The notes under the pieces: generated by a model
What the model was told of the DNA's origin: nothing
Database searches by the model: none
Seen by the model: the letters and a program-made list of their open reading frames with translations, nothing else
Source of the DNA: Candidatus Pristimantibacillus lignocellulolyticus
GTDB taxonomy: Bacteria > Bacillota > Bacilli > Paenibacillales > Paenibacillaceae
Direction of reading: 5' to 3'
Assembly (NCBI GenBank): GCA_023639215.1
Contig: CP097899.1
Location: forward strand, 1,494,501-1,558,500
DNA length: 64,000 nucleotides
Shown here: piece by piece, positions 1-9,078 of the stretch
Numbering within the stretch: position 1 is the first letter of the stretch
How the letters are laid out: each line of letters begins with the position of its first letter
Translations under genes and position numbers: made by a program

Positions 1-103
1 CCTACTTGAAAACAACATAATTATTAGTAAATTAATTATATATGGATTAATAAAACATTGATATGACACTTTGATGACGATCGCAATAACTAAGGCAAAC
101 ATA

Positions 104-152
104 AACAAATAAGTCGTGCAATCCTAAAAGAATCGCACGACTTATTGTTTGT
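104..152 (-). terminator. Rho-independent terminator of the creatininase gene
   Basis: A long perfect stem (AATAAGTCGTGC with its complement, arms about 108-119 and 135-146) is followed on the minus strand by TTTGTTT. It lies just past the creatininase stop codon, so it probably ends the symporter-creatininase transcript. Confidence 0.8.
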
Positions 153-161
153 TTTACTTTA

Positions 162-1004
162 TTAGCGTGGCAAATGAGTGCCGTATCTAGGGAGAATAAC
201 ATCTTTAGTATAAACATCCGCTTGGCGTAGTGTTGCTACGATCGTTGGCATATCTAGTGCCTCTATAAGTTCATCTATTACTTTAATACCCACATCTGCA
301 TATACTTCTCTTTCGTCCGCTGTTTTCAAGAGCGGTGTTACCATATGATCGGATGGTTCATTAAAGTAAGATCCTACCGCAGCTGATTGATACGCGAATT
401 TACCTAATGCATTACCAGGATTTTTATCCATCCCCGCTATCATATGCCCAACATCATAAGTAACAGAATGTGATTCTGGAACGTTCAATGGAACATCTTC
501 TAATCTACCCAAAACTTTATAAGCACCAATACTTATATCATGGAATGACTCCATCAAATTGCAGTTGGCTGCTTCTGCTGCTTTCAACATATCGATATAT
601 AGAATGGGCACTTTCGTCTCGTCAAAGAAATCACGTACCATACCGCTTAATGTCATATGAGCTGGACCATGACTAGTAACATAAACTTGTCGTCTAAATC
701 CTTGATTTAATAACGACTTTGCAATCTTGTCTAAATAAGCCATACCATCTTTTATACTCATTTGAATCGTACCGCGACCGATAATCGTTCCACCTGCGAA
801 GAAATAAGGCAAGTTGTGCAAAACAAGTCCATCTGATGCTTCAGCCATTTTCAAAGCAATAGCTTCCGCTAAAACAGTTTCAGCGTCTAGCGGTAAGGCA
901 CCATGTGTTTCGGTTACTCCGACTGGAATATAAATAATATCATTACGATCTAAATATTGTTCGACTTCACCGTTTGTCATTTTTGAAAGAAATCTTGTAC
1001 GCAT
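162..1004 (-). CDS. Creatininase-family metal-dependent amidohydrolase, divergent
   Basis: A 280-residue protein of the creatininase fold, a family of metal-dependent hydrolases acting on cyclic amides, lactones or inosose-type ketones. The N-terminal signature IPVGVTETHGALPLDAE (about residues 26-42) supplies the Glu and His ligands of the family ExHG motif, but the usual GxHLPLxxD continuation is one residue shorter and lacks its His. The usual GHGGN segment reads TSHGPAH. The substrate therefore need not be creatinine. The ATG at 1004 is chosen because AGGAGGG stands 6 nt upstream; the open frame begins 9 codons earlier without a ribosome site. It lies downstream of a sugar-type symporter and an AraC regulator, which suggests a role in using an imported carbohydrate or polyol. 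Confidence 0.75.
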   Translation of the reverse strand: MRTRFLSKMTNGEVEQYLDRNDIIYIPVGVTETHGALPLDAETVLAEAIALKMAEASDGLVLHNLPYFFAGGTIIGRGTIQMSIKDGMAYLDKIAKSLLNQGFRRQVYVTSHGPAHMTLSGMVRDFFDETKVPILYIDMLKAAEAANCNLMESFHDISIGAYKVLGRLEDVPLNVPESHSVTYDVGHMIAGMDKNPGNALGKFAYQSAAVGSYFNEPSDHMVTPLLKTADEREVYADVGIKVIDELIEALDMPTIVATLRQADVYTKDVILPRYGTHLPR

Positions 1005-1047
1005 GTAATACCCTCCTGCTTCTTTATTCATAACAATCTATTAGAAA

Positions 1048-2431
1048 TCATACTTTCGCTTCATGAGATTGAGCTGCTCTTCTTTCTTTTAATACTGCAT
1101 ACATTTCATTTGTTTTCTTCGCATTCAGATTGTAGATGAAACCTACACCAATAATAATAAGAGCAAATGCAAGAATCGGCATACCTGTATACATTTTCAA
1201 TACACCATTTGTCACTTCTGCTGTTTGTGATTTTGCACCAGAGACAAAACCTACCCAACCTAAGGAGTAACTAGCAACAGCAGCACCTAAACCCATTCCT
1301 ACTTTACGTGCAAAGGAATATATAGAATAGTGTTCCTTCATAATGCTTACCAGTTTGAAGTTCAGCATAATCAATACAATCTGTTACTAGAGCCCAGACA
1401 ACCATAACGAACACAGAGTTACCGATTGTAGACAAATTATATAACACCATAAATACATATACATTTTCAAAAGTAACGATCGTTAGTAAAATGGATGCCG
1501 CGAAACTGAAAATAGAAGTAGCAATAACCAAGTTACGTTTATTAAAACGTGCGACCAACTTAGGAATAATGGTGAACAGTAGAAGTGTAACAGCAATACT
1601 AAAAAATGAATTAATCGTAAAAGCTCCTGGCATATGATAACGCTCTGCAAAAACAATTGCAGCTAATTGGCTTACGCCATTAATCATAAGAAGTGAACCG
1701 ATGGATGCAACCATCATTCCAATTAGTGGTCTATTCGTAATTGCGATCTTAAATGCATCTTTGAAACTGTAATCAGATTTAGCACCCTTTGGTTTATCAT
1801 CACGAATACGTTCAGTTGTTAGTCGTACAAGTCCTGTATACGCTAATACAGACAAAATACTAAATACAATTGCAATTTGGAAAAACGCCTTCGGAACTAC
1901 TGCACCAGAATCATCATAGATAAACATTGGTACAAAAGATAAGAAGCCAAGTCCAACAACCATGCCACCAATAGCACGTGCACAAGATAATTTCGTGCGT
2001 TCCACAGGATCATTCGTAATTACTGATGCAAGAGAACCGTAAGGAATTGAGTCCGCTGTGTAAGCAACGCAGAAGAATAAATAGACGAATACTACCCATA
2101 TATGAGTTGCTGTAGATCCCCAGCTAGATACATCAGCAAAAGATAATAAACAAGACGCTGCTAATATCCATTTGGAAATAGTAATATACGGTAGAAATTT
2201 ATCTCCAGATTTTCCGAGTTTCCATCGATCTGGAATCGTACCCATAATAATATTGCAAACTGCATCGAACACTTTAGCTAATAAAAACAACGTCCCCATA
2301 AAGTAAGGGCTTACATCTAATACATAGGTACAGAAGATTAAGAAAAATGAACCGATATATAAGTTAACGAAACTACCACCGATATCTCCTAATGCGTATC
2401 CTACTTGATCCTTTACTCCAAACTTCTTCAT
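1048..2431 (-). pseudogene. GPH-family (glycoside-pentoside-hexuronide) cation symporter, frameshifted
   Basis: Twelve-helix sugar:cation symporter of the GPH branch of MFS, split over two frames. The first 375 codons (2431-1304) carry the start, the N-terminal helices and the conserved DCIDYAELQTGKHYEGT segment, then run into LFYIFLCT and a stop. The second frame resumes exactly where the family continues, with SIYSFARKVGMGLGAA, and runs to 1048. The break lies at about 1315-1330 in an AT-repeat stretch; a two-base deletion or one-base insertion there explains it. Joined, the protein would have about 455 residues, normal for the family. The rest of both halves looks intact, so the lesion is recent, a sequencing error, or less likely recoding. 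Co-directional with the creatininase gene. Confidence 0.8.
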
Positions 2432-2494
2432 AAGTTAACCTCCCAGTGTATATTGAAGTAATTAATGTATTGCATTACGTTTTCTAACTCTATA

Positions 2495-2508
2495 AGTAAG
2501 CGCTTTAT
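2495..2508. promoter_or_regulatory. Candidate CcpA cre site upstream of the symporter
   Basis: AGTAAGCGCTTTAT matches the cre consensus TGWAANCGNTNWCA at the core and misses three edge positions. It is 64-77 bp upstream of the symporter start, a sensible place for carbon catabolite repression of a sugar transporter. Confidence 0.4.
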
Positions 2509-2560
2509 ATATTGATTGATTACAAGTATACAGCGAAATTCAAAAGTAGTTTTGCACTAC

Positions 2561-2595
2561 AATTGCATGTTTTTATAGTATAATTGCATGTTTTT
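2561..2595. promoter_or_regulatory. Direct repeats spaced 21 bp, candidate AraC-type operator
   Basis: The 14-mer AATTGCATGTTTTT occurs at 2561-2574 and again at 2582-2595, exactly 21 bp apart (two helical turns). AraC-family activators typically bind such same-face direct repeats upstream of the -35 box. The pair sits 130-165 bp before the symporter start and downstream of an AraC gene on the same strand. Confidence 0.5.
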
Positions 2596-2629
2596 GTATT
2601 CGGTTACAATTCAAATAATGATAAAAGGG

Positions 2630-2663
2630 CGACAACAAAAATAAGTGCATGATTACCATGCAC
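2630..2663 (-). terminator. Terminator after the AraC gene
   Basis: GTGCATG and CATGCAC (2645-2651 and 2657-2663) form a 7-bp stem with a 5-nt loop, followed on the minus strand by a T-rich tail. It separates the AraC gene from the symporter operon. Confidence 0.7.
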
Positions 2664-2723
2664 CCTTAAAAATTATCTGCTCTGAAATTGTTGCTATATC
2701 ACATCATTTATATCATTTATAGA

Positions 2724-3461
2724 TCATTTCTTCATTTTCTTAAATTCTAGTGGTGTTACTCCTTCAACTTCTTTAAAAAATTTCGAAAAATACTGAGAGT
2801 TACTAAAACCAATGATAATCGCAATTTCGGTCATTGTTAGATTAGAGAAAAGAATAAGTTCCTTTGCTTCTTGTATTCTTCTCAAATTACGATAATAACT
2901 AATAGTTGTTCCTTTTTCTTTCTTAAATGATCGCATGAGATGTGAAGGATGAACATGTAATTTCCTTGCCATCTCCTCCATTGAAATATCCTCCGAAAAG
3001 TTCATTTCTATATATTTCTCTGCTTTCTCTACAATCGTTAAGTTTTCACTTGTAGATTTACGAATCGTTGGGTCACAATACTCCCTAAGCATATTTGAAT
3101 GGATCTTATCTAGTTCAGACATCGTTGCTGTATGTTCGATCATGATGGCATACTTTTCTGATATAAAATGGCATTGCCATGCACTTAATCCCCCTCTTTC
3201 AGCTGAATAGCTATAGAGGGTGTTGTGCGATAGTAGTATATTTTTATAGGATCGAACCTTATCATTAGGAACTCGATTCAGAATATTTAATTGTACCTCT
3301 CCAAATAATTGATTGGAATCAATCTCATATTCTCTCATTAAATCTTTATCACCAATTTGTATAGCATGCAAAAGTTTTTCTCTTAATTTATGGACGCTCT
3401 CAATATATTCAGGTGTTGGTCTATGTAAATTGTCAGTTTCGGTTTGAAAATTTTCCGCCAT
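2724..3461 (-). CDS. AraC-family transcriptional regulator
   Basis: 245 residues. The last 100 or so form the double helix-turn-helix domain of the AraC/XylS family: a first helix pair around SMEEMARKLHVHPSHLMRSF and the second around MTEIAIIIGFSNSQYFSKFFK, ending in the usual VTPLEFKK. The N-terminal 140 residues resemble the YesN-like or cytoplasmic sensor region of Paenibacillus AraC regulators, with no receiver Asp and no membrane helix, so a small-molecule effector is likely. Start ATG at 3461 follows AGGAA. It precedes the symporter-creatininase genes on the same strand and is the obvious candidate to bind the 21-bp-spaced repeats at 2561-2595. Confidence 0.85.
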   Translation of the reverse strand: MAENFQTETDNLHRPTPEYIESVHKLREKLLHAIQIGDKDLMREYEIDSNQLFGEVQLNILNRVPNDKVRSYKNILLSHNTLYSYSAERGGLSAWQCHFISEKYAIMIEHTATMSELDKIHSNMLREYCDPTIRKSTSENLTIVEKAEKYIEMNFSEDISMEEMARKLHVHPSHLMRSFKKEKGTTISYYRNLRRIQEAKELILFSNLTMTEIAIIIGFSNSQYFSKFFKEVEGVTPLEFKKMKK

Positions 3462-3583
3462 CTAAGTTCCTACCTTTACAATGTAACTTTAATTCGTATC
3501 TTATTTATTACTGTAGGACATGTCAAACTAGAATAGATTTACTAGCCCAAAGTATCATTTACTTACATATTTCCTATATCTAA

Positions 3584-3622
3584 TAAAAAAACTCACCCGC
3601 ATTCGCATTTCTACGGGTGAGT
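3584..3622 (-). terminator. Terminator of the tsuA-tsuB operon
   Basis: ACTCACCCG (3591-3599) pairs with CGGGTGAGT (3614-3622), and the minus strand continues into a run of seven T. It sits 9 bp past the stop codon of the TusA-like gene. Confidence 0.85.
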
Positions 3623-3630
3623 AAGAATCA

Positions 3631-3855
3631 TTATTTTTTCTTTACTGTAATCGTCCAAGAGGCTTCGCCTAACTGCTCATATGCAATAACATCGTGACCT
3701 TCTTCTGCCGCCCAACGGGGAATTGATTCTGTACCTTGCGTACAGTCGAATTGTACTTCTAATTCATCACCTGAGCTTAATTCTTTAATAGCTTCTTTAG
3801 CTTCAATTAACGGGAATGGACATACTAGCCCTAACACTTCTAATGTTTTTTTCAT
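3631..3855 (-). CDS. tsuB: TusA-family sulfur carrier (TsuB/YeeD-like)
   Basis: 74-residue TusA/SirA-fold protein with the family Cys-Pro motif (LVCPFP, Cys12) that carries persulfide sulfur. Members encoded beside a YeeE/TsuA channel (TsuB) process thiosulfate delivered by it. ATG 3855 is preferred over the codon 6 nt upstream because AAGGAG is 8 nt from it, whereas the upstream ATG nearly touches the ribosome site. It is 15 bp downstream of tsuA and surely co-transcribed. The symbol rests on the pairing and motif; yedF-like function is the alternative. Confidence 0.85.
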   Translation of the reverse strand: MKKTLEVLGLVCPFPLIEAKEAIKELSSGDELEVQFDCTQGTESIPRWAAEEGHDVIAYEQLGEASWTITVKKK

Positions 3856-3870
3856 TATCATATCTCCTTA

Positions 3871-4932
3871 TTATAAAGTTACAGAATTTGACGCTGTAGC
3901 ACGTTGTTTTGCTGGCCGAACAAATACAAAGTAGGATGCTGTCCAAGTACCTAAGATCATAAACAATAATGCAACCCAACCTGACCATGTCATCATCGAT
4001 GTCATAACTAATCCATTACCAATGGAACATCCACCTGCAATACTTGCACCGAAGCCCATTAATAACCCCCCGGATGCACTACGTACACATGTTTTTGCAT
4101 CAGGAACACGTACGCGGAATTCGCCGCTCATTTTTGCACCGAACAGGGAACCTAAGAAAATTCCAAGTACTAAAAATACACCCCAATTAATGAAATCAAC
4201 ATCACCCGTCACTAAATATTGCAAAATATTTGCTGATGGAGTTGTTATTCCTAAGCCAAATATACGACCTGATAGTGCACTTAACGGCCAAGCTACTGTT
4301 GCAATTAAACCGATCAAAACTGCTGTAACAAATGGATGCCAACGTTTTTCAAATAAAATATGCGCTAAGCCTGTCTTCTTTGGCTTTAATTGTGGAATTT
4401 TAATTTTAGGCTTTTTCAGCTCGCGATAAATAATAAATGCCACTAAAGCAACAAATGGTACGACGATAAACCATACATTAATACCGAAAGTATCGGCAAT
4501 GGAGTCTGTACCAACGACTGGCTCACGCACGTCCGTTGTAAATTTCGCTAACGGACCCGATTTCATGATTGCTGCCATTAACATATACATAGCTAACGCT
4601 ATCCAACTACCAATTAATCCTTCTCCTGCTCGGTACCAAGTTCCTGTAGCACAGCCACCTGCAAAAATAATTCCAACTCCGAAAACAAACGCCCCTACAA
4701 TTACTGCTACTAACGGAAACTGACCTGCTGTATATTGAAATACTCCAATATCAATTAGTGCATAGACACCAACACTTTGCACAGCAATTGCAATAAGCAG
4801 AGCATAAAACATGCGGTTGTCCTTGGCAATATACATATCTCGAAATCCGCCTGTTAAGCAGAAACGACCACGTTGCATTACAAATCCCAGTAAAAATCCA
4901 CAAAAAACACCCGTAATAATCATCTGTATCAT
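3871..4932 (-). CDS. tsuA: YeeE/YedE-family thiosulfate (sulfur) transporter
   Basis: 353-residue integral membrane protein with two YeeE-type halves. The conserved Cys-containing loops known to be essential in TsuA are all present: GRFCLTGG (Cys25), GGCATGTW and GGCSIGNG. In characterised TsuA these cysteines relay thiosulfate through the pore. An extended cytoplasmic segment with several Lys-Pro repeats (about residues 170-190) joins the halves. ATG 4932 follows AAGGTG. Neighbouring TsuB-like sulfur carrier confirms the system, supplying reduced sulfur for cysteine or cofactor synthesis. Confidence 0.88.
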   Translation of the reverse strand: MIQMIITGVFCGFLLGFVMQRGRFCLTGGFRDMYIAKDNRMFYALLIAIAVQSVGVYALIDIGVFQYTAGQFPLVAVIVGAFVFGVGIIFAGGCATGTWYRAGEGLIGSWIALAMYMLMAAIMKSGPLAKFTTDVREPVVGTDSIADTFGINVWFIVVPFVALVAFIIYRELKKPKIKIPQLKPKKTGLAHILFEKRWHPFVTAVLIGLIATVAWPLSALSGRIFGLGITTPSANILQYLVTGDVDFINWGVFLVLGIFLGSLFGAKMSGEFRVRVPDAKTCVRSASGGLLMGFGASIAGGCSIGNGLVMTSMMTWSGWVALLFMILGTWTASYFVFVRPAKQRATASNSVTL

Positions 4933-5048
4933 AGCTGCACCTTCTTATTCCTAGTTTTACGATAGGAATATAATACAATGAACTTCTATTACATTACAAG
5001 ATACTTTATTTGGAATTAAATTATTACATTTATAAGGATTAGGCATAT

Positions 5049-5088
5049 CATTATCTATTTTCATATTTGTTAGTGAAAATAGATAATG
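5049..5088. promoter_or_regulatory. 15-bp perfect inverted repeat between divergent genes
   Basis: CATTATCTATTTTCA (5049-5063) and TGAAAATAGATAATG (5074-5088) are exact reverse complements with a 10-nt spacer. It sits between the 5' ends of tsuA and the glycosidase-like gene and has no T-tail, so an operator is more likely than a terminator. Confidence 0.5.
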
Positions 5089-5159
5089 TAATATTCAGGA
5101 ATTATAATTTCGTGTAAAATGAGAATGAACATAATCTTACTTACAAAGGGGAAAGTTAA

Positions 5160-6308
5160 ATGTTTAAAAAAATTATGCTAGTATGTGCAGCGCTCATTCT
5201 ACTATCTCAGCTTAATCTGGCTAATTCAGCTTCTGCTGCTAAAAAGTACGGAATTGTGCAAGAATCAGCAGGAAGATCATTCGTGCCCGTCCGCTTTGCT
5301 GCTGAAACTTTTGGCTTTAAAGTCAATTGGGATAGCGCTAATAATAAAGTACGAATTTCAAACAAATCAGATAGCGTTGAGTTAACGGTTAGTAAAACAA
5401 CTGCTGTTGTAAATGGAAAATCACAAACACTCGATGCAGCTCCATTTAATTTGTCTGGAACCGTCTATGTACCTCTTCGTTTCGTTGGAGAAGCACTTGG
5501 AGTAAAAGTATCTTACTTAAAAGAAGGACGAATTGTCATTCAGAATGGTACAGTAAAAACAGAAATTGAAGCAGTTCCTCTGCGAAGAGTTGAGAAAGCA
5601 TTGAATGAACCGGTACGCACAGGTAGTTCAAAAATAGCAACATCAACAAAAACAATCAGCGTCAACACCGTGTACATTGACCTTTATCATCCAAAAGTTA
5701 GATTTGATGCAGTGTATGCCAACAACAAGATTGGCAGTACAGAGACTTTCAAGAAAATGGTAGAGCGTTCCAAAGCTTCAGTAGCCGTAAACGGTACATT
5801 CTTCAACGCATATTCGGAAACTAGTACGAAAATTCCATACGGATATATCGTTAAGGATGGGAAAGTCATTAATAAAGCTTCAGGGGATGAGCGTTCCGTA
5901 TTTGTATACACAAAAAGTGGTGAGGCACTAATTGCAAATGGAGAGAGTGAACTTAAAAAACTTCTCGATGAAGGTGTCGTAGAAACTGCATTACAAGCTG
6001 GACCAAGACTTGTAAGTAACGGCAAAGTGGATACAGATCCAGTAGGTGAAGGATTTAAAGACCCTAAAATTCTTACTAGTCGCGGCGCGCGTAGTGCAAT
6101 AGGCGTTACAGCCGATGGCCAATTAATTATTGTAACAACTGCTGCAGCGTCTATTCCAGAGTTAGCACAAGTAATGGTTAAGCTAAAAGCAGTAGAAGCA
6201 ATGAATTTAGACGGTGGAGCATCAAGTGCTTTATATGCAGGCGGCAAGTATATTACTCCTGCTGGTAGAGACTTGAGTAATGCACTTATTATGGTTTTCG
6301 ATAAGTAA
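5160..6308 (+). CDS. Secreted copper-amine-oxidase-N-domain / phosphodiester glycosidase-like protein
   Basis: 382 residues. A signal peptide (1 to about 27, ending SASAA) is followed by a copper amine oxidase N-like domain (about 30-130) with the two typical motifs SFVPVRFAAETFGF and VYVPLRFVGEALG, common in Paenibacillaceae exoproteins and thought to bind wall or matrix. The C-terminal half (about 195-382) is a phosphodiester glycosidase domain of the NAGPA family, recognisable by AVNGTFFN, GARSAIGVT and AMNLDGGASSAL; this family removes sugar groups linked through phosphodiesters. The start follows AAAGGGGAAAG. A monocistronic gene with its own terminator. The substrate is unknown; teichoic acid or other phosphosugar polymers are possible. 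Confidence 0.85.
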   Translation: MFKKIMLVCAALILLSQLNLANSASAAKKYGIVQESAGRSFVPVRFAAETFGFKVNWDSANNKVRISNKSDSVELTVSKTTAVVNGKSQTLDAAPFNLSGTVYVPLRFVGEALGVKVSYLKEGRIVIQNGTVKTEIEAVPLRRVEKALNEPVRTGSSKIATSTKTISVNTVYIDLYHPKVRFDAVYANNKIGSTETFKKMVERSKASVAVNGTFFNAYSETSTKIPYGYIVKDGKVINKASGDERSVFVYTKSGEALIANGESELKKLLDEGVVETALQAGPRLVSNGKVDTDPVGEGFKDPKILTSRGARSAIGVTADGQLIIVTTAAASIPELAQVMVKLKAVEAMNLDGGASSALYAGGKYITPAGRDLSNALIMVFDK

Positions 6309-6360
6309 TTAGGTGTTAGAGGTAATAGCTACGAAATGTAGCTATATTACAAATATAAAA

Positions 6361-6391
6361 AAGCAAAGGGAATTTCCCTTTGCTTTTTTTG
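6361..6391 (+). terminator. Terminator of the glycosidase-like gene
   Basis: AGCAAAGGGAA pairs with TTTCCCTTTGCT and is followed by TTTTTTT on the plus strand. It starts about 50 bp after the stop codon. Confidence 0.9.
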
Positions 6392-6507
6392 TTTGTCATT
6401 TTAACTTTTTAATAAGTCATTGTTAGCTGCCCCACCGTCTGTACGCTGTGGCTGAGTATAACTAAATTTCTTAGTTAGACTTGTACTATTTGGGACCTTA
6501 GTCTTTT

Positions 6508-7479
6508 TTATTCAATGCCTTCCATAAACGCTCGGAGACTCTCAACGATTTCTTTGGATTTAGAATGATGTAAATAATGATCCCCTTCTAACAACACCAT
6601 CTCTCCAAATTCCGAATCTTTCACTTGTTCTTCATGAAGTGGTATCCAACCTTCAACATCTGAATTATTTGCTTGTACAAATAACATTAGAGGAAGAGTT
6701 TTCGGGAATGATAAACTTTCAGCAGCTTGGAAATTTCGATTGAAATTTTTCATCTCATTCATAAGAGTTGAAGTATACAAGTTTTTATGTGTAATCATTC
6801 TTAATTGTTCTTTGGTCTCGTTATCAAATGGCAGAGTGGCATATGGGTCATCACTTAGTTTCATGATCAATCTAGCGATACCTGATTTTTGAAGTAGTTG
6901 AAAAGTATCTACTGGTAATTCAACATCCATACCCGGTTGGGTTGGAACGCTACTATCAATTCCGATAAATGCACTCACTTCATCTTCATATTTATTCACG
7001 TATTCTAGTCCGTAAATTCCTGCTATAGAGTGACCCATGAGAATATATTTATCAATGTTAAGACTTTGCAGAGCTTCATGAATTTCACTAGCAATATTCT
7101 CATTGGTTCTTTCCTTCGTAGTTTCATCACTTAATCCATAACCAAATGGCTCAACGACCACTACTTTGTAAAATGGTGTTAGTTCTTCAATTAGTGGCTT
7201 AAAATCAAGTGCTGGTGCTGCTGTTCCGTAACCCGTTAGTAGCACTACTGTTTCTTCTCCATTCCCTTCAATAAGAACATTCATATTTTTTCCATCTACA
7301 GGTACTAATTGACCATAAGCTTGTATTTTCCCTTGTTCCGATTTACTGCTAATCACATTAACGATAAAAACAGTCGCTAGAAAAACTACTACCGTAATAA
7401 TAATGACCGCTAGTGAGATAAGTATTATTTTAAGCGGTTTATTCATCTTCTTTTTCTGTACCTCTTCAGTTGATTTCAC
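6508..7479 (-). CDS. Membrane-anchored alpha/beta hydrolase
   Basis: 323 residues. One N-terminal transmembrane helix (about 16-42) precedes an alpha/beta hydrolase fold outside the membrane. The nucleophile elbow is GHSIAG, the oxyanion-region motif is GYGTAAPALDF and the catalytic His is in GDHYLHH near residue 303. This is the general esterase/peptidase group; the substrate cannot be read from sequence. The start is GTG at 7479, 9 nt after GGAG; an ATG 11 codons in (MNKPL) is a weaker alternative. It lies downstream of a two-component operon but after a terminator, so it is probably transcribed separately. Confidence 0.75.
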   Translation of the reverse strand: MKSTEEVQKKKMNKPLKIILISLAVIIITVVVFLATVFIVNVISSKSEQGKIQAYGQLVPVDGKNMNVLIEGNGEETVVLLTGYGTAAPALDFKPLIEELTPFYKVVVVEPFGYGLSDETTKERTNENIASEIHEALQSLNIDKYILMGHSIAGIYGLEYVNKYEDEVSAFIGIDSSVPTQPGMDVELPVDTFQLLQKSGIARLIMKLSDDPYATLPFDNETKEQLRMITHKNLYTSTLMNEMKNFNRNFQAAESLSFPKTLPLMLFVQANNSDVEGWIPLHEEQVKDSEFGEMVLLEGDHYLHHSKSKEIVESLRAFMEGIE

Positions 7480-7593
7480 TCGTATCGACTCCTGTCCTCA
7501 TCTATATATTGAATTACCTTAATGGGCCACTAAGGCAATTTTATATGTTCAAGATGTACTGTTCATGACTTCAATATGAACGGAATATGAACT

Positions 7594-7652
7594 AACAAAA
7601 AAATGCTACCGTATCACATGTAAAGAAGCTTACACATGATGCTGTAGCATTT
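7594..7652 (-). terminator. Long imperfect terminator after the histidine kinase
   Basis: AAATGCTAC (7601-7609) and GTAGCATTT (7644-7652) close a long hairpin with an inner stem CACATGTAA/TTACACATG. A T-run follows on the minus strand. It separates the kinase gene from the hydrolase gene. Confidence 0.75.
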
Positions 7653-7710
7653 AGAACATGAATCTTCGTGGATGCATTTTGATTATCTCATTGATACGAA
7701 AGCAATATGA

Positions 7711-9078
7711 TTACTCTGCCTGAGTTGTCATGGGTAAAGTAACAATGATCGTCGTCCCTTGACCTAGCTCGCTTTCCACTCGTATATCACCTTGATGTAG
7801 CGCTATAATTTGTTTCACAATGGCGAGTCCCATACCACTTCCATCATATTTACGACTGTGAGAACGATCTGCTTTAAAGAACCGTTCGAATATCCGCTTT
7901 TGATCCTCTGGCGAAATACCAATGCCCTCATCACATATTGTAACGGTCACGTTATGGTTTTCTTGTTTCATACTGACTTTAATTATGCCGCCATCCTTGG
8001 AGAATTTAATACTATTGCCGATGATATTGGTCCATACTTGATTAAGCTGATCATGATCAGCCGTTAGCATAACTGCTTTTAAATTTAGCTCAAAACGAAT
8101 ATCACGAGCTGACCATTGCGGCTGAATTGCGACGATCACTCTTCTGATCTGTTCATCAAGACTAAGTGTTACTAGCCGCATCTGTTGTGACTGTGATTCA
8201 AGTAAACTTAGCTTGAGCAGACTATCACTCATCTTAGACATCCGTGCTGCTTCATTAATAATAATATCAAGATAACGAATTCGCTCACTCCCTGTAATGT
8301 CTTCTCGCTTGAGCGCGATCGCATAACCAGATATTGAGGTAAGCGGCGACTGAACCTCATGCGACACGTTCGACACAAAATCTTTACGCATCTGCTCAAG
8401 TTGCTGCAGATCATGCATCATTTCTTCGAAGCTTCTAGCTAAAGTACCTAGCTCACTCGTTTGCTTAATGTTGAGCTTAACATTGAAATCACCAGCTGCT
8501 ATACGTCTGGTCGCCTTGGTCAGCTTCTTAATCGGCCTTACGAGAAATATTGAGGCAACCAGAATTAATAAGCTTCCTGCAATCAACGAATAAGTTGCAA
8601 AATTTAATGCCCACTTTACAACGAAAGAGGTAGAAGGAGGGACAAGCATCTCCAAAAACATCGCCTTATTGCCCATTTCAGTTTCTATCGGCATTCCTAA
8701 GAGTACCGCAGCAATACCATTCGGATGGTCTTTAACAATCTCTCCATCTAACACTTTCTGTACTTGTTCCAACGTTACAGCGCTAGGCTTGTGTCCGTTA
8801 AGCTTGCCGTAAGACTGGAACTTGCCCAATTCATCGTAAATTCGAATATGATAGGAATTAAGCTGCTTCATGCCACTTACATATGATTCTGCTTCAATTA
8901 AAGGCAGTACCTTGTAAATCTCAACGATGTCCTGACCGAAATTACTTATGTTAATTTGAGCATTTTCATTCAATTTTTCTTGGAACACCCAAGTTGACAC
9001 GAAAAAAGCAATTATTGTGCCCGCAATAACGGAAACTAAAAACGTTAAAACCACACGGATATATAGAGATCTAATCAT
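7711..9078 (-). CDS. OmpR-partner sensor histidine kinase (HAMP, HisKA, HATPase)
   Basis: 455 residues. Two membrane helices (about 7-30 and 155-180) flank an extracytoplasmic sensor domain; a HAMP linker follows, then the H-box VSHEVQSPLTSISGYA with the phospho-accepting His, the N-box around NIIGNSIKF, and G-boxes DEGIGIS and GSGMGLAI. Overlaps the response regulator gene upstream by 4 bp (ATGA), so the two are translationally coupled. The pair resembles ResDE/YycFG-like general systems but nothing in the sensor domain identifies the signal. Confidence 0.9.
   Translation of the reverse strand: MIRSLYIRVVLTFLVSVIAGTIIAFFVSTWVFQEKLNENAQINISNFGQDIVEIYKVLPLIEAESYVSGMKQLNSYHIRIYDELGKFQSYGKLNGHKPSAVTLEQVQKVLDGEIVKDHPNGIAAVLLGMPIETEMGNKAMFLEMLVPPSTSFVVKWALNFATYSLIAGSLLILVASIFLVRPIKKLTKATRRIAAGDFNVKLNIKQTSELGTLARSFEEMMHDLQQLEQMRKDFVSNVSHEVQSPLTSISGYAIALKREDITGSERIRYLDIIINEAARMSKMSDSLLKLSLLESQSQQMRLVTLSLDEQIRRVIVAIQPQWSARDIRFELNLKAVMLTADHDQLNQVWTNIIGNSIKFSKDGGIIKVSMKQENHNVTVTICDEGIGISPEDQKRIFERFFKADRSHSRKYDGSGMGLAIVKQIIALHQGDIRVESELGQGTTIIVTLPMTTQAE

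Noticed and set aside
1304..1374. Programmed frameshift in the symporter
   Set aside because: No slippery heptamer with following structure was seen, and GPH symporters are not known to use one.
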